From Fragilariopsis cylindrus CCMP1102 (taxonomy: Eukaryota; Bacillariophyta; Bacillariophyceae; Bacillariales; Bacillariaceae), in contig FMBT01000544.1 in the NCBI GenBank assembly GCA_900095095.1, positions 1-57,892 of the forward strand: a stretch of DNA of 57,892 nt. Reading direction: 5' to 3'. This document shows positions 44,801-55,587 of this stretch, piece by piece. The notes under the pieces are model-generated. The model was not told where the DNA came from, did no database searches, and saw only the letters and a list, made by a program, of their open reading frames with translations. Positions within the stretch are counted from its first letter, which is position 1. Each line of letters starts with the position of its first letter. Made by a program: the position numbers and the translations under genes.

Positions 44801-47800
44801 ATGGCGTCATGTGTGGGACAATTCTCGTCCACACAGAAAGTTGATAGTGGTGGTGAGACGATTGTACGAATCGATACACCTAATCCCAATGATGTTCTAT
44901 GCGGTCGTGGTGGTAATATCAATTCACATAGAGGGAATGAACAATTCCGTGCATTTGTCGAAAAACGAAAAAGAGTGTATTTAACAGCACGATTTAAACG
45001 TGAAAAACGATTAATTGCATCCTCCATTGTCAATGAAATTCGAGCGATGGATCCACCGGGACGGTTTCTAGCACGGATGGGTAGTTTGAAAGATAATAAC
45101 GGGTACTGGTACGATATTGGAAATGAAAAGGCACGAGATAAAACCTCACAGGCCTTACGAGAAAATGCTCCATCGATACGAGCAGAAATTGAAACAGAAA
45201 TTAATCAGCAACGAGCAGAAATGAGACGGCAAGAAACGGGTGAACAACAGCAAGAACAACAGCAACAGCAACAGCAACAGCAACAACCTTCTACGATAGC
45301 ATCATCATCGGGAGGAGTAGGCTCATCAAAAGATGTTCATGGTCGTCCCATTCCTGGAAGTGCGCCATCGTCTTCAATGTATCCACCTCCTCCACTTGGA
45401 CATCATCATCTTCATCCTCCTGGTGCACCTATTCATCATGGACATGGACATCCTCCCCCTCCTCATCCACCACCGCCGCCGCCGCCACATCCGTCTGCGT
45501 ACAATCCTCATCAACAAAGTCATGCTAGCTACACACAACAGTATTATGACTATTATTACCATTACTACGGATATGGAGCTCCACCACCGCCTCCACCACC
45601 CGGCTATCAGACTGGTAGTGTTCCTCCTCCTCCTCATAATCCTAGTGTGGCGGCAGGACCTGCAGGAGCGGTTCCTCCTGCACCACCACCACCAGGAGCT
45701 CCGCCGTCGGGATATCCTCCCGCACCGTCTCCGTATTGGGCTGCTACTCAACCACCACCAAGTAATGTGAATGACGTTAATCCAGCTTCCGCTCCAGGTC
45801 ATCTGACTCATCCAGCGACTGCTGCTACGTCTCAACTATCTTCGAATAGCGCTACAAGTGCTATTACATCACAGGTAAAATTGGCAGCTATGGCACCGGC
45901 AACAATAGATAGGAATAATGATAATAATGGTAACGTAAACCACAATCAAGAAGAAGATGATCGACGTATGGCAATGGCTTTGCAACAACAAGAAAATGTT
46001 ATGGCATTTGAAGAACGTAATCGTCGTTTTGGTTCAGATCGAAAATCATCACGATCTTCAGCATATTGTTCACCGGGGTACCGTCCTCGTTTATTGAACG
46101 ACAGAACACCTTCCTTGGTAGATGGTGGTATTGGTGCTAATGGCGAACAAACTGCAGGAGGAACGCCGACACGAAAGAAACGACCAGCTATGTCAGACAG
46201 TCACTTTTTTAGTCATAGAAATCCAAGTGGTAGTAATCCTGCTTCGCTTGGCCATAATAGCCATAATAGTAGTATGAAATCTGCGCCACAACTGGTCGGT
46301 GCTTCTTCAGGTACAGGAGTAGCAGCAGCTCCTTCGCTGATGTCGCAACAAGGTATTATGGATCATCGTATGGCGGTGGCGCTTCAACATCAAGAAGATA
46401 ACGCCCACAGTCATGGTAGTAATGCTTCTCGTAAAATTTCTCAGTCAAAACGTGGCAGGATTGGAAGCCTGTTTGGAGATGTCCCTGCAAACTTCATGGC
46501 ATGGTCTCGTGGTGGTGTTGCAGAAAACAATGACTCAACAGCTACTACCGTTTCTTCTACTATGGAACCCAATAACAACAGAAACAACAGCATGGAAATG
46601 AACATGAGCACAAACTATCATAGAGAAAGTAACGGCTACGATATGGATCGAAAGCCCGCTGCTGCTACTACTCGTGATGATGGAAATAAACAAGAACTTG
46701 AAGGTCTCTATAAACAAGAACTCGATGGTCTCGATCATCACAATGACTTTTCGTGCTCATCCTTCAATTCCAGAGTTCGAGTGCAATTCAAGGATGACAG
46801 TGACATGCTTAGTATGTCTGGGGAAGGGGATATTATCATCCCTCTAGCAGGTATCAACAGTACGGGATCGTTCACTAGAGTAAGGAATACTTTCGCCGCT
46901 AACAATAGCAGCAATAGCAATAGCAATAGCAAAAATAATCACTTTAGTCCTATCGCTCTTAACGAGAGAAATCAGCATCAGCCTGATCATCATCATCATC
47001 AGCGTGATGATCCCAATCGTGATAATAAAAATGATAATAATAATAGTCAAATCCACCAGCACAGACAGCATCAGCCACAAGACCCGTCTCTATTATCACA
47101 AGTGGCTACTCACATCCTTGGAACTCTTGGGGGTGGCGGTGGTTCGTGGAAAGATTCTGATGCTGGTCCCTCGAAACGTGTGACGACAACACCGACGACG
47201 ATGCCTCATCAAGATCACCGACAGGGTAGGAACAACCGTAATCGTTCTCCTGAAACGGGAGTGGAATTGGGCCAAGAAGTTGTCATGGAAGTACGAGACG
47301 AATCTAGTATGCCACCACCCCAGCCAAGAGGATCTGGTGTCCAAATCGACTGGCCCTCGCGAGCGGGCTGTCATACGTGGATCCCCGATACAATTGGTGC
47401 CAGCGCTTCAGCCATGTTTGGACATAATGGTGATGGGAACGAGCAGCATCATGATCATCATCAGGAAATGGCTCACGCTAACGATCACTCACTTACTCGT
47501 CACAGCATTTATGGTCGTGCAGATATTTCTCCCATCAATTCAATGGATATGGATTTCTCGCACTCTTCGCACGTAGGAGAATCACGACGGAGGAATCATG
47601 ACGACGGTGGTGGTGGTAACTCCTCATTGTTGAATGTCTTCGATCAAAAGCATGATGATCCGAATCCTGAAGAGCTTTTACCACATATTCATAGATCTGT
47701 TCTACAACAAGTACCATCGTGGGATCGATCCTTCCGTAGTGGAGATGCATCAGTTGGCGGCGCTGACGAGATGGACGATTCACTAATCAGAGTGCATTCG

Positions 47801-48019
47801 CACGATGCGATGAAGCCAATGGGACATGATTTCCGTCAACGATACCAACAACCACAACACCATCATTCACAACCAGCTCAACCACAAACGAATCATCATC
47901 AATCGCAGCATCGAGATCGCCATCAACAAACACAATCTTCACCACAACCACAACCACAGCAACAAAATTATCATCACGAATCACGCGACATGGACTGGGA
48001 AGAACATGCAGGGGAATAA
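44801..48019 (+). CDS. DUF6824-domain protein with long low-complexity tail
   Basis: The 1072-residue protein opens with the DUF6824 domain (about residues 23-118): NPNDVLCGRGGNINSHRGNE, then YLTARFKREKRLIASSIVNE, PGRFLARMG, and YWYDIGNEKARDKTSQALRE. This module is very common in diatoms and has no settled function; a nuclear regulatory role is often assumed. The rest is low complexity: polyGln at 150-165, a Pro/His/Tyr-rich stretch at 200-310, then Asn/Ser/His/Gln-rich sequence. Two short recurring motifs, DRRMAMALQQQEN and DHRMAVALQHQED, sit near residues 388 and 522 and may be a duplicated interaction helix. The ATG at 44801 is the first in frame. No intron needed. Confidence 0.85.
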   Translation: MASCVGQFSSTQKVDSGGETIVRIDTPNPNDVLCGRGGNINSHRGNEQFRAFVEKRKRVYLTARFKREKRLIASSIVNEIRAMDPPGRFLARMGSLKDNNGYWYDIGNEKARDKTSQALRENAPSIRAEIETEINQQRAEMRRQETGEQQQEQQQQQQQQQQPSTIASSSGGVGSSKDVHGRPIPGSAPSSSMYPPPPLGHHHLHPPGAPIHHGHGHPPPPHPPPPPPPHPSAYNPHQQSHASYTQQYYDYYYHYYGYGAPPPPPPPGYQTGSVPPPPHNPSVAAGPAGAVPPAPPPPGAPPSGYPPAPSPYWAATQPPPSNVNDVNPASAPGHLTHPATAATSQLSSNSATSAITSQVKLAAMAPATIDRNNDNNGNVNHNQEEDDRRMAMALQQQENVMAFEERNRRFGSDRKSSRSSAYCSPGYRPRLLNDRTPSLVDGGIGANGEQTAGGTPTRKKRPAMSDSHFFSHRNPSGSNPASLGHNSHNSSMKSAPQLVGASSGTGVAAAPSLMSQQGIMDHRMAVALQHQEDNAHSHGSNASRKISQSKRGRIGSLFGDVPANFMAWSRGGVAENNDSTATTVSSTMEPNNNRNNSMEMNMSTNYHRESNGYDMDRKPAAATTRDDGNKQELEGLYKQELDGLDHHNDFSCSSFNSRVRVQFKDDSDMLSMSGEGDIIIPLAGINSTGSFTRVRNTFAANNSSNSNSNSKNNHFSPIALNERNQHQPDHHHHQRDDPNRDNKNDNNNSQIHQHRQHQPQDPSLLSQVATHILGTLGGGGGSWKDSDAGPSKRVTTTPTTMPHQDHRQGRNNRNRSPETGVELGQEVVMEVRDESSMPPPQPRGSGVQIDWPSRAGCHTWIPDTIGASASAMFGHNGDGNEQHHDHHQEMAHANDHSLTRHSIYGRADISPINSMDMDFSHSSHVGESRRRNHDDGGGGNSSLLNVFDQKHDDPNPEELLPHIHRSVLQQVPSWDRSFRSGDASVGGADEMDDSLIRVHSHDAMKPMGHDFRQRYQQPQHHHSQPAQPQTNHHQSQHRDRHQQTQSSPQPQPQQQNYHHESRDMDWEEHAGE

Positions 48020-48260
48020 AACATCAAATTTTGGCTAGTAGATACAATTATATTATTTTCGATTCATATAATAAGAAGTATAGAGTACAGCATATTTGTT
48101 TATCTTTAAGTAATTATATCTTTTTCTAATCTATACTGAATAGTACATTCTACTAGCTGTGGTAGCTTCTTCCGGTGATGAAGTCGTATTAAATAACTGT
48201 GTAGCTGTAGGTATAGTAGCAACATATCCTCTATATACGCGGCAATTATAATCAATACTG

Positions 48261-50481
48261 TTATTGTTCAGACAGTCCAAGTCTTACGCGAAGAACACCA
48301 CGTCCACCGGTCGTGTCCTTGCTTTTCCCTTTCTCTGCATTTGGATCATCTTTTGAGTGGTCGTGTAGCCTTAAAAATAGAGCGTGCTCCCTCTGATCAG
48401 TCAATATCCCGAACGGCACAATCGAACTACCGATGAATTCATCGTCTGCTCTCCAAACGACAGACATCATGTACGATAATAATAGACCAGTAATTACACA
48501 CAAAGCCAATGTCATCATCATTATTTTCCACTGCCACTGTTCATTTGTCAATTCTATGTAAAAAAGAAAATCAATAGTGCCCGTAACGTAACCAAAGATC
48601 AGAGCAGAAGCAAGTGCAAACGCCAAAAATCGAAATATTTCTAGTGCTATACCCCATTTCCCACAATCGGCATCATAAGCATCGACAAGTAGTAGTTTGT
48701 GTTTTCCTTCATGGTTGCGATATTTTCCATCTGAGTCCAGTTCTCCGCCATTAATTGATATTTCCATTATTTCATTCCACTTTGGTTCAAGTGTTCGATA
48801 AGCAATTCGAGATGTCACTGATTGATCCTGACTCCTCAATCCTGTCATTCCCGCTAGATTCATCGCGAAACTATGATTTGTGTTCTCTTTATCTTCAGGA
48901 CAAACTAGAGAAAACTTTACGTAGCAGTCTGCTGCACCATTTTTGTCCATTATTGGTAATCTTCCATCTGGACCAGGCTTGGTACTATTGAGATGAATGT
49001 GCAAAAACTTTGGCTGGAAGGAAACAATAGGAGCTGCCCGCTCGAGGAGTAGGGCAACGGAGTTGTTGGTCAATTTTTCTTCCATTTCTTGCATACCTTC
49101 ACTACTTAAGATCCATTTCGATACAAGAAATAATCTTTCTTCGGCATCAAGTGATGTTCGTATAATTCCTGTTTTTGGATCTGTGTAGTCGTATTCCCAG
49201 CAAGCTTCCATTCCTATCACGTCATTAGAAATCATAAGACTAGAGTTTCTTCTGGAAGGATTACCTTTAAGTTTCCTTTCAAGGATAGAAACCCGATCGA
49301 TAAGCAGTTGTCCTCCTATATCTATCATCGCATCTAGTTGGTTTTGAGCAGTGATTCGGTTGCGTTGATATAGAATACTAGCAAAAAGGGTAACCAATGA
49401 GATAACTTTCGTCGTAATTTTCGATACACAACTGTGGCGCCATCAAAAAATATCAACCAAACGATTAGTACCAACTTAGCTTGGTAGTACAAGTGGAATT
49501 TAGATAGTAATACACGGGCAAAGGTCTGAAAGGAGGTATATGAAGGAGCACATGGATAATTGAGACATTGTTTGAGGAACACTTTCATAATAATGATAAC
49601 AGTAACTATGAATCACATCGTTATTATAAGATATGCATTCACCCAGTACGCCGTACCACCTACCTGTTCCAAAAACATCGAAGCCACGAACATAACCCAG
49701 AACGTCAGCCATTGTTGATCGTCATCGCCACCTGGTGTTTCTATCGCTACAATCGAATTATATCCCCCATATAAAAGTGAAAGCACCCAACCTAAATATT
49801 CGGCAACTTGTCCTAGACCACTAGGTTTCGCAATACAATACGGCCCTGCATCAACTTCATCACATCGTTTTTGGTGTATTAGTCCATTTGCCAATGCGGC
49901 AGTATGTATACTTGCGGTCTTTTTCATATGTATCCATCGACTCACACCAGGTTTTTAAGTCACACGTATATCGCAAACCTCTTCGTTTTTTTTCGGACAA
50001 AAACTTCCTAGGTTCACACGAATACATAGGTCCCTTTTGCAATCGCCTCCTTTAAGAAAACTTGCATGATTTTCATCTCCATTATCATCATCGTCTCCTT
50101 CTTTACAGTACCCAGCCGCTACGCAGGGAAATATTCCTGACGTTTCGGAGACTTCTTGTATCTTTCTAAAGAGATAAATTGTACATTGGAAAGGAACATG
50201 TTCGAATATACGATGTATTACGATAAGATGAGACAAGACGCGCATAGCAATTGTGGAATCGAATCGGAAGGAATCATATATCATATATCATTACATCATA
50301 CGTACCTGCACATCTGAGTGCATTTTGTTGTTCTCAAACAAATCCATGAACACGGTACGGCCTCCAGTCCCTCACTTCCTCGTAATATATTTTCCATAAG
50401 GTCATCACATAAATCACATATTGTTTCGGGATTTTTCTTCTCGTCGATTAAAAGTAGATGCACCAACAAGACGGAATACTT
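48261..50481 (-). CDS. Saposin-like + REEP/HVA22 (TB2/DP1) + C2 domain protein, one frame break
   Basis: Exons: from within 50481 to 50306 (5' end unresolved), 50165-49966, 49845-49664, 49525-48261. Introns are 140, 120 and 138 nt (AG|GTACGT...CTCTTTAG|; C|GTGTGAC...ACTAATA...GCAG|; CAG|GTAGGT...CCTTTCAG|) with matching phases. Domain 1 is a Cys-rich, saposin-B-like segment (PETICDLCDDLMENILRG ... VPCSWICLRTTKCTQMC ... IFPCVAAGYC) extended by more Cys. Domain 2 resembles TB2/DP1/HVA22 (LSLLYGGYNSIVAIE, WLTFWVMFVASMFLEQ, KFHLYYQAKLVLIVWLIFFD, VVYRK), a reticulon-like ER-curving hairpin. Domain 3 is a C2 domain (DCYVKFSLV, TLEPKWNEIMEI, LLLVDAYDADCGKWG), with two more membrane segments after it. 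A one-base gap at a T5 run (49383-49387) must be filled to pass from the second to the third domain. A signal-peptide exon probably lies upstream. Confidence 0.68.
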
Positions 50482-50908
50482 TTATAACGACCGATATGTC
50501 ATCAATAAAATTCAATGACGGCCCAAATATAAAGAAATGGTTTTGAATAGTTGCAAAAAAACCATGGTTACTACTAGAATGAATATTATAACTATTCTTC
50601 AATTCAACCTTTCCTTCTTGTGTAGTACTCATAGCTCATAGTGCATTGTCATATCTACCGGTATTTTGTTGTCATCTGTCAGCTCGTACCGTACAAGGAA
50701 AATAAATAGCAAGATGCGATATACAATTTCAAGGATAGTATGATTAATCTCAAATCTCTTGATTGTCGGCGCTTTTTCAACTCGCGTTTTCTTTTTCGCG
50801 ACATGAAAATTAGAAAAAATGTAGTTTTCTCGCACCCTCCAAGTGAAGTCTCTACTAGAATTTCGGTACGTGTGTGTTGTGTGCGTGAAGCGATATGCTA
50901 TTCGATGC

Positions 50909-50930
50909 TGACGTCATATAATTATAAAGG
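50909..50930 (+). promoter_or_regulatory. Full CRE palindrome plus TATA-like box
   Basis: TGACGTCA (50909-50916) is a complete bZIP/CRE palindrome. It is followed at once by TATAATTATAAAGG (50917-50930), about 210 nt upstream of the aldehyde dehydrogenase-like ATG at 51140. The order and spacing fit a core promoter on the plus strand. Confidence 0.45.
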
Positions 50931-51139
50931 ACTCAAAATAAGTAAGAAGCAAAGATCGTGTGAAAAATAAAATCTTTGTTCGAATTCCAACTTTTTTACG
51001 TGAACTCAAGCAAAGCAATAAAATTAGTCAGTAAATATCGTTCGCATGTATAATAAGATATTCGATTTCAGTATTACATTTTCATTCTTACCAAGCAAAT
51101 CGTTATTGTCACAAACAAGTTTGTACTCAATTAGTTAAA

Positions 51140-53048
51140 ATGGCTACCGCGAAAGAAGAAGGATTCGATCGTCTCAAACGAGTCTCGGAGAAACGAAAAG
51201 AATGGGCAACATTACCAGTTGTAGAAAAACTTGCGATCTTGGAAGAAATTCAAAAAATCATGACGATTGATATGAAATACGAAGATTGGAGAAATCATGA
51301 CAAGGGAACCGCAAAAATGATGGGTTTTGATACCGATACAATCGAAGGTAACTGCGAGGTGGAGCAACAGATGTTGGCAACGATACTAGTAGTCAAGACT
51401 ATTGTTAATGCTATGGTCCTTGCTTACAGGATCCGTGCGGGAGTAGCGTCGCCTCCCAAAGAGTTAACGAAAGGGAATTTCAAAACAAGGAAGGCACCAA
51501 ATGGACAAATAGTTGTGAAGACCTTCCCAACCCTTCCAGGAGAATCAACTGGTCTTTTTGCTGCATTTAAAGGAGAGGTTTGGTTGGACTCATCGAAAAT
51601 TCAAGACGAATCTCAGGTAGAAGCATTTGATTTTGAAAATGCATGGAAAGACGGAGCGGCTGATAACGAAAAGGGTTCACTTATGTTTATATTAGGTGCA
51701 GGTAATCAATCATTCTTGACCATTCTTGATATCCTACAGGGTATGTTCGTCGGTAACTATGTTGTGTATATGAAGCAACATCCGATTCGTACATATGCAA
51801 ATACTTTTATTAGTAGACTATATGCGCCTTTGATATCAAGAGGTTACCTAGGCATAGAAGCACACACCACAATCGAACGATCGTCGGCGTTAGTTTACCA
51901 TCCAGATGTTGATGCTCTACACATGACAGGAGGTAAGGCCACCCACGATTTACTTGTATGGGGAGCAGATCCAATAGAACGTGAACGTAACTTGAAGGCT
52001 AAGACACCAATACTTAAGGCTACAGTAACTTCAGAGTTGGGCGCTGTTTCGCCATGGATTGTAGTTCCTTCAAAATATAAAAAGACTGAGCTCAAATCAC
52101 AAGCAGCTAAAATTGCAAATTACATACATAACAATGCATCGTGCAACTGCAATACGCCAAAAATTATCATAGTTGCAGATGAGGGGATCAGAAGGATGAT
52201 TTTCTTAAGATCATCGAAGATGAACTAATTGGTCATCCAGCACCGGTTGCATATTATCCCAACATAAAGAAACGATGGGAAAATTTTGCCAATCGTTATC
52301 CCGATTGTAAAAGACTAGAAACAAACACCGGTTTGGGAATTAAGGAAAGAAATCTATCCGCCGGTGGTATGAACGAGAAGCCACTATTACTGCCTTATCT
52401 TCAAATCGTAACCAAGGTCGATTTGAAGACAGATTCGGGAAGAGAAGCTGCTTCGAAAGAGTATGCCTTCACCAACGAACCATTTGCACCCGTGTACACA
52501 ATTACAACCCTCCAAGGAACCAGTCAAAATAATATTCTAAAATTTGGGCAAATTGCTTCAACGTTCTGTAACGAATATCTGTTTGGCAGCTTAAGCGGAT
52601 CTATATCATGTCCAGAAAGCATTCTTAACGACGATAGTGTTCAATCATTGTTAGCAGAATTAAAATATGGCAGTATATGTGTCAACAATTCTGCCGCACA
52701 CAATTATGTTGCGATGCCTAATGGTATGTGGGGTGCTTTCCTGGTGAAACCACTGATGCAGTTGAATCCGGTATTGGTAAACTTGGCAACATCATAGCAA
52801 TCCCTCATATGGAAAAGTTTGTTATGGTAAGTCCGATTGATCCTCCCGGTGGTTTTGGCGAACTGAAGGATGACTTGGAAAACTGGCAACGTATTTGCGA
52901 AGCAATTAACAGGTGGTTGCTTAATGGTTCGGTTGGCAATTTAATCAAGCTGTTAAGTGTCATCATAGGTATTAACTTTATTGGTGTAGGAGTGGCTTGT
53001 ACGAGTTTCGCAGCTGCTGGCTTGGCATATTTCATGAAGCGAAAGTAG
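51140..53048 (+). CDS. Divergent aldehyde dehydrogenase-superfamily protein with C-terminal membrane anchor; two frame breaks
   Basis: Three frames form one gene of about 636 residues: the frame drops one base at GGGG (52183-52186; VADE to DQKDDFLKIIEDEL) and again at TTTCC (52737-52741; GMWGAF to PGETTDAVESGIG). The fold is aldehyde dehydrogenase-like: GSLMFILGAGNQSFLTILDI, YMKQHPIRTYANTF, SALVYHPDVDALHMTGG, the ELGAVSPWIVVP block, and KYGSICVNNSAA. It matches a divergent branch, also seen in bacteria, where the usual G-Q-x-C nucleophile motif is changed; here the region reads NNASCNCNTPK, leaving a Cys candidate. The last 40 residues form a hydrophobic anchor (LIKLLSVIIGINFIGVGVAC...) ending in Lys/Arg, so it may be tail-anchored. 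Substrate unknown. Clean sequence either side of both breaks favours assembly error over a pseudogene. Confidence 0.72.
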
Positions 53049-53256
53049 TAGGTAGACACGGCAAGATAGTTTGATTCCACAAATGACAAGATAGTTTGAT
53101 TCCACAAATGAAGGAGAAATTTTAGCGAATGCAAATTCTAATGCGTTGTTTAGAGATGAGGAGGTTACAATATTATAGCAGCGGATATAAGAATAGTCAT
53201 GTTGTGCTCGAGTTATTACAGACTTCAGTAGAAAAGTTGATAAATTAGTAATTAAC

Positions 53257-55587
53257 CTAAGAAATTCCACGGATAAGAGAAAGAGCGATATCTTCCTGTT
53301 GAGCAACATCCATATCGTTGTTTTCGTCGTCATCGGATTCGTCGTCGCCTGAAGAAGCTTCCGAAGAAGAAGATTCTGATGATGCAGAGTTGACTCCATT
53401 ACCAACGCCCGATGCCTCTGTGGTATCCAATGTGGCCACTTGAATACTTTCATCGTCTTCCCCGTCAGAATTGTCTTTCTTTTCTTTCATTCGTTTCTTC
53501 TTATGCTTGGCACGGATACGTTCTCTTTCCTCTTGCTTATCAAGATCCTTCGTTTTCTCCAACCGCTGTCGAACTTGCTCCAAGTAACCATCATTAGCTC
53601 CACGCAAAGCTTCCGCTACTTCCTCGTTGTCAACACTACCATCTTCGCTATCGTCACTACTATCATGTTCCGCCTGTAACATAGTTGGTTGTGCTGTTCC
53701 ATCTTCTTCAAAGACTGTATGCTTATTGAGATCGGTGTTACCACCATCAATTCTGATCTTTTTTCGGCTTTCTTGGTTTTGCGAATGACAATGGAACATC
53801 TTCTTCTTCGCCAGTGTCGATTGGTTCATGCCGTGCCTTGACCACTAGAAGACCGTCATCTTCATCATCTTCATCTACTTTACCGATAGTTTTCATCATT
53901 TTCGCTTCTGATCGTTCATTCTGTGATTCTCGTTTCCTCTTCTTTTTCTTTTCTTCCTTTTCTAATCGAATCTGTTCCTTAAGTTTTTGCAATTTACGAT
54001 TGACATTCTTAACTACTCTCAAACCATCACGACTAGATACATTTTCTAGCACTTTTTCCAAGTCTCCTGGAATATTTGGCAGTCCAAGTGAGTGAGCATA
54101 TTCCTCAAGATGAAAGTCCCGTATTTGTAAATCACTCCATATACCATCCTTGGGCAAAAGAGACATTGATCGTACATACGACCAGAATGCTTTTTTCGCC
54201 AGTGCATACAACGTATTGTGTTCTGCTACCAGTGAAGCTGAACGTTGAGTGACCAACATAGTTTTGGTAGGATTGATCGACTTCTTCTGTAGATTCGTCT
54301 TTAATTTTTTCTCTTTCGCCTGTTTATTCTTCTGTATGAACGATTCTTCCTCAATCGGGTCAAGCAATAAGAGTGCCTGTCCGTCTTGTTGAAAACGCGC
54401 TGTCCGTCCAACTCGATGAACGTACATATCATAATCCTCGGGTGCATCATTTTGGACAACCCAATCTACGTTTGGAAAATCAAGACCACGACTTGCAACG
54501 TCTGTGGCGAACATAACCGAGTATGGTGTGGTTGTAAACTTATCATAAACTTGCAGTCGTTTCGTTGAGAAAGTTTCCCATGAATTGCCAAAACACTCAA
54601 TCCGGGCCGTAATCGACAGAATAGATCCCACGCGTGTCGAACTTGACTACAGGTAGCAAAAAAGACAATAGTCTTACACTTGAGATGGCTTTTTAGAAAG
54701 GAGTATAAGCAGTTCAATTTGTGTTCGACGGGGACTAATACATAAGCTTGTTTGAGTCGATCGGGAGTTGTCATGGCCTCGTCATCGTGGACACCAACAT
54801 ATTCAACCGTTTTGCGATTAATACTTAACGTTGCTAAATGTTTGACGTCCTTAGTTTGTGTAGCACTGTAGAGTAATGTTTGTCTTGCTGTTCCTTGCGG
54901 AAGATAATCTAAGATCTTAACCAATTGATCACGGAATCCCATATCTAAAATACGATCAGCCTCGTCCAGGACTAACATTTGTAACGAGTCGACATTAAAA
55001 TATGGAGTCTGTTCTAAATGCTGCAAAAGCCGTCCCGGTGTACAAATGAGGATATTAGTTGTTGGAATCGATTGCTGTTCTCTAGTAAAATCATTTGTGT
55101 CCATATTCTGTTTGTTTTTATGTCGTCCACCCATTAATAATCCCAATGAAAAAGTGTGTTGTTGTCCAATTTTTCGTAGAACAGCAAATATTTGACCAGC
55201 CAATTCTCGAGTTGGTGATAAAACAATCGCACCAACACCATCGTGGGGTGTCCAACGTTGTCGGAATAATAATTCAAGTAAGGGGATCAAAAAGGCTAAA
55301 GTCTTTCCTGAACCTGTTTTGGCTGCTCCTAAGATGTCTCGTCCAGCTAGTGCATGTGGGATACTCCCCGACTGGATAGCTGTCATAGTTGTATATTTAT
55401 TATTTTCTAATCCCTGAAGAGTAGCCCGTGACAAAGGCTGAGATGCGAAAGATACAACTGAGTTCTTAGCATGGGCAAGACTACCCCGTGCAGGAGTTTC
55501 TTGTTCAATACGGGCGTTAATCGCGGCAATCTCCTCGGAGGGAGAAAGCCTCTTGAAGCTCTTTTTCTTGTGCGATTTTGTCACCAT
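53257..55587 (-). CDS. DBP4: DEAD-box ATP-dependent RNA helicase DBP4/DDX10 type; two frame breaks
   Basis: DBP4/DDX10 acts in the nucleolus, releasing snoRNAs (U14 in yeast) during 18S rRNA maturation. Three frames form one gene of about 776 residues. One A is missing at 54560-54562 (HGKLSQR to KRLQVYDKF) and one is extra at the A6 run 53759-53764 (FAKPRKPKK to IRIDGGN). Motifs: Q-motif region with Q at [28 protein letters not shown], Ia PTRELAGQI, Ib [50 protein letters not shown]. The extension with [32 protein letters not shown] and an acidic/Lys-rich tail is characteristic of this subfamily. The start ATG lies inside a splice-donor-like GCAG|GTAAGATGG. As an essential gene it argues that the breaks are sequence errors. 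Confidence 0.9.

Noticed and set aside
45374..45835. Arg/Trp/Ser-rich 153-codon minus-strand ORF
   Set aside because: Antisense of the Pro/His-rich part of the DUF6824 protein.
49613..49663. In-frame TGA in the REEP-like region as selenocysteine or readthrough
   Set aside because: A strong CAG|GTAGGT donor and CCTTTCAG| acceptor place this TGA inside a 138-nt intron, and removing it restores the family alignment.
53257..55587. DBP4 as a pseudogene
   Set aside because: All helicase motifs and the subfamily C-terminus are intact; only two homopolymer indels separate the frames.
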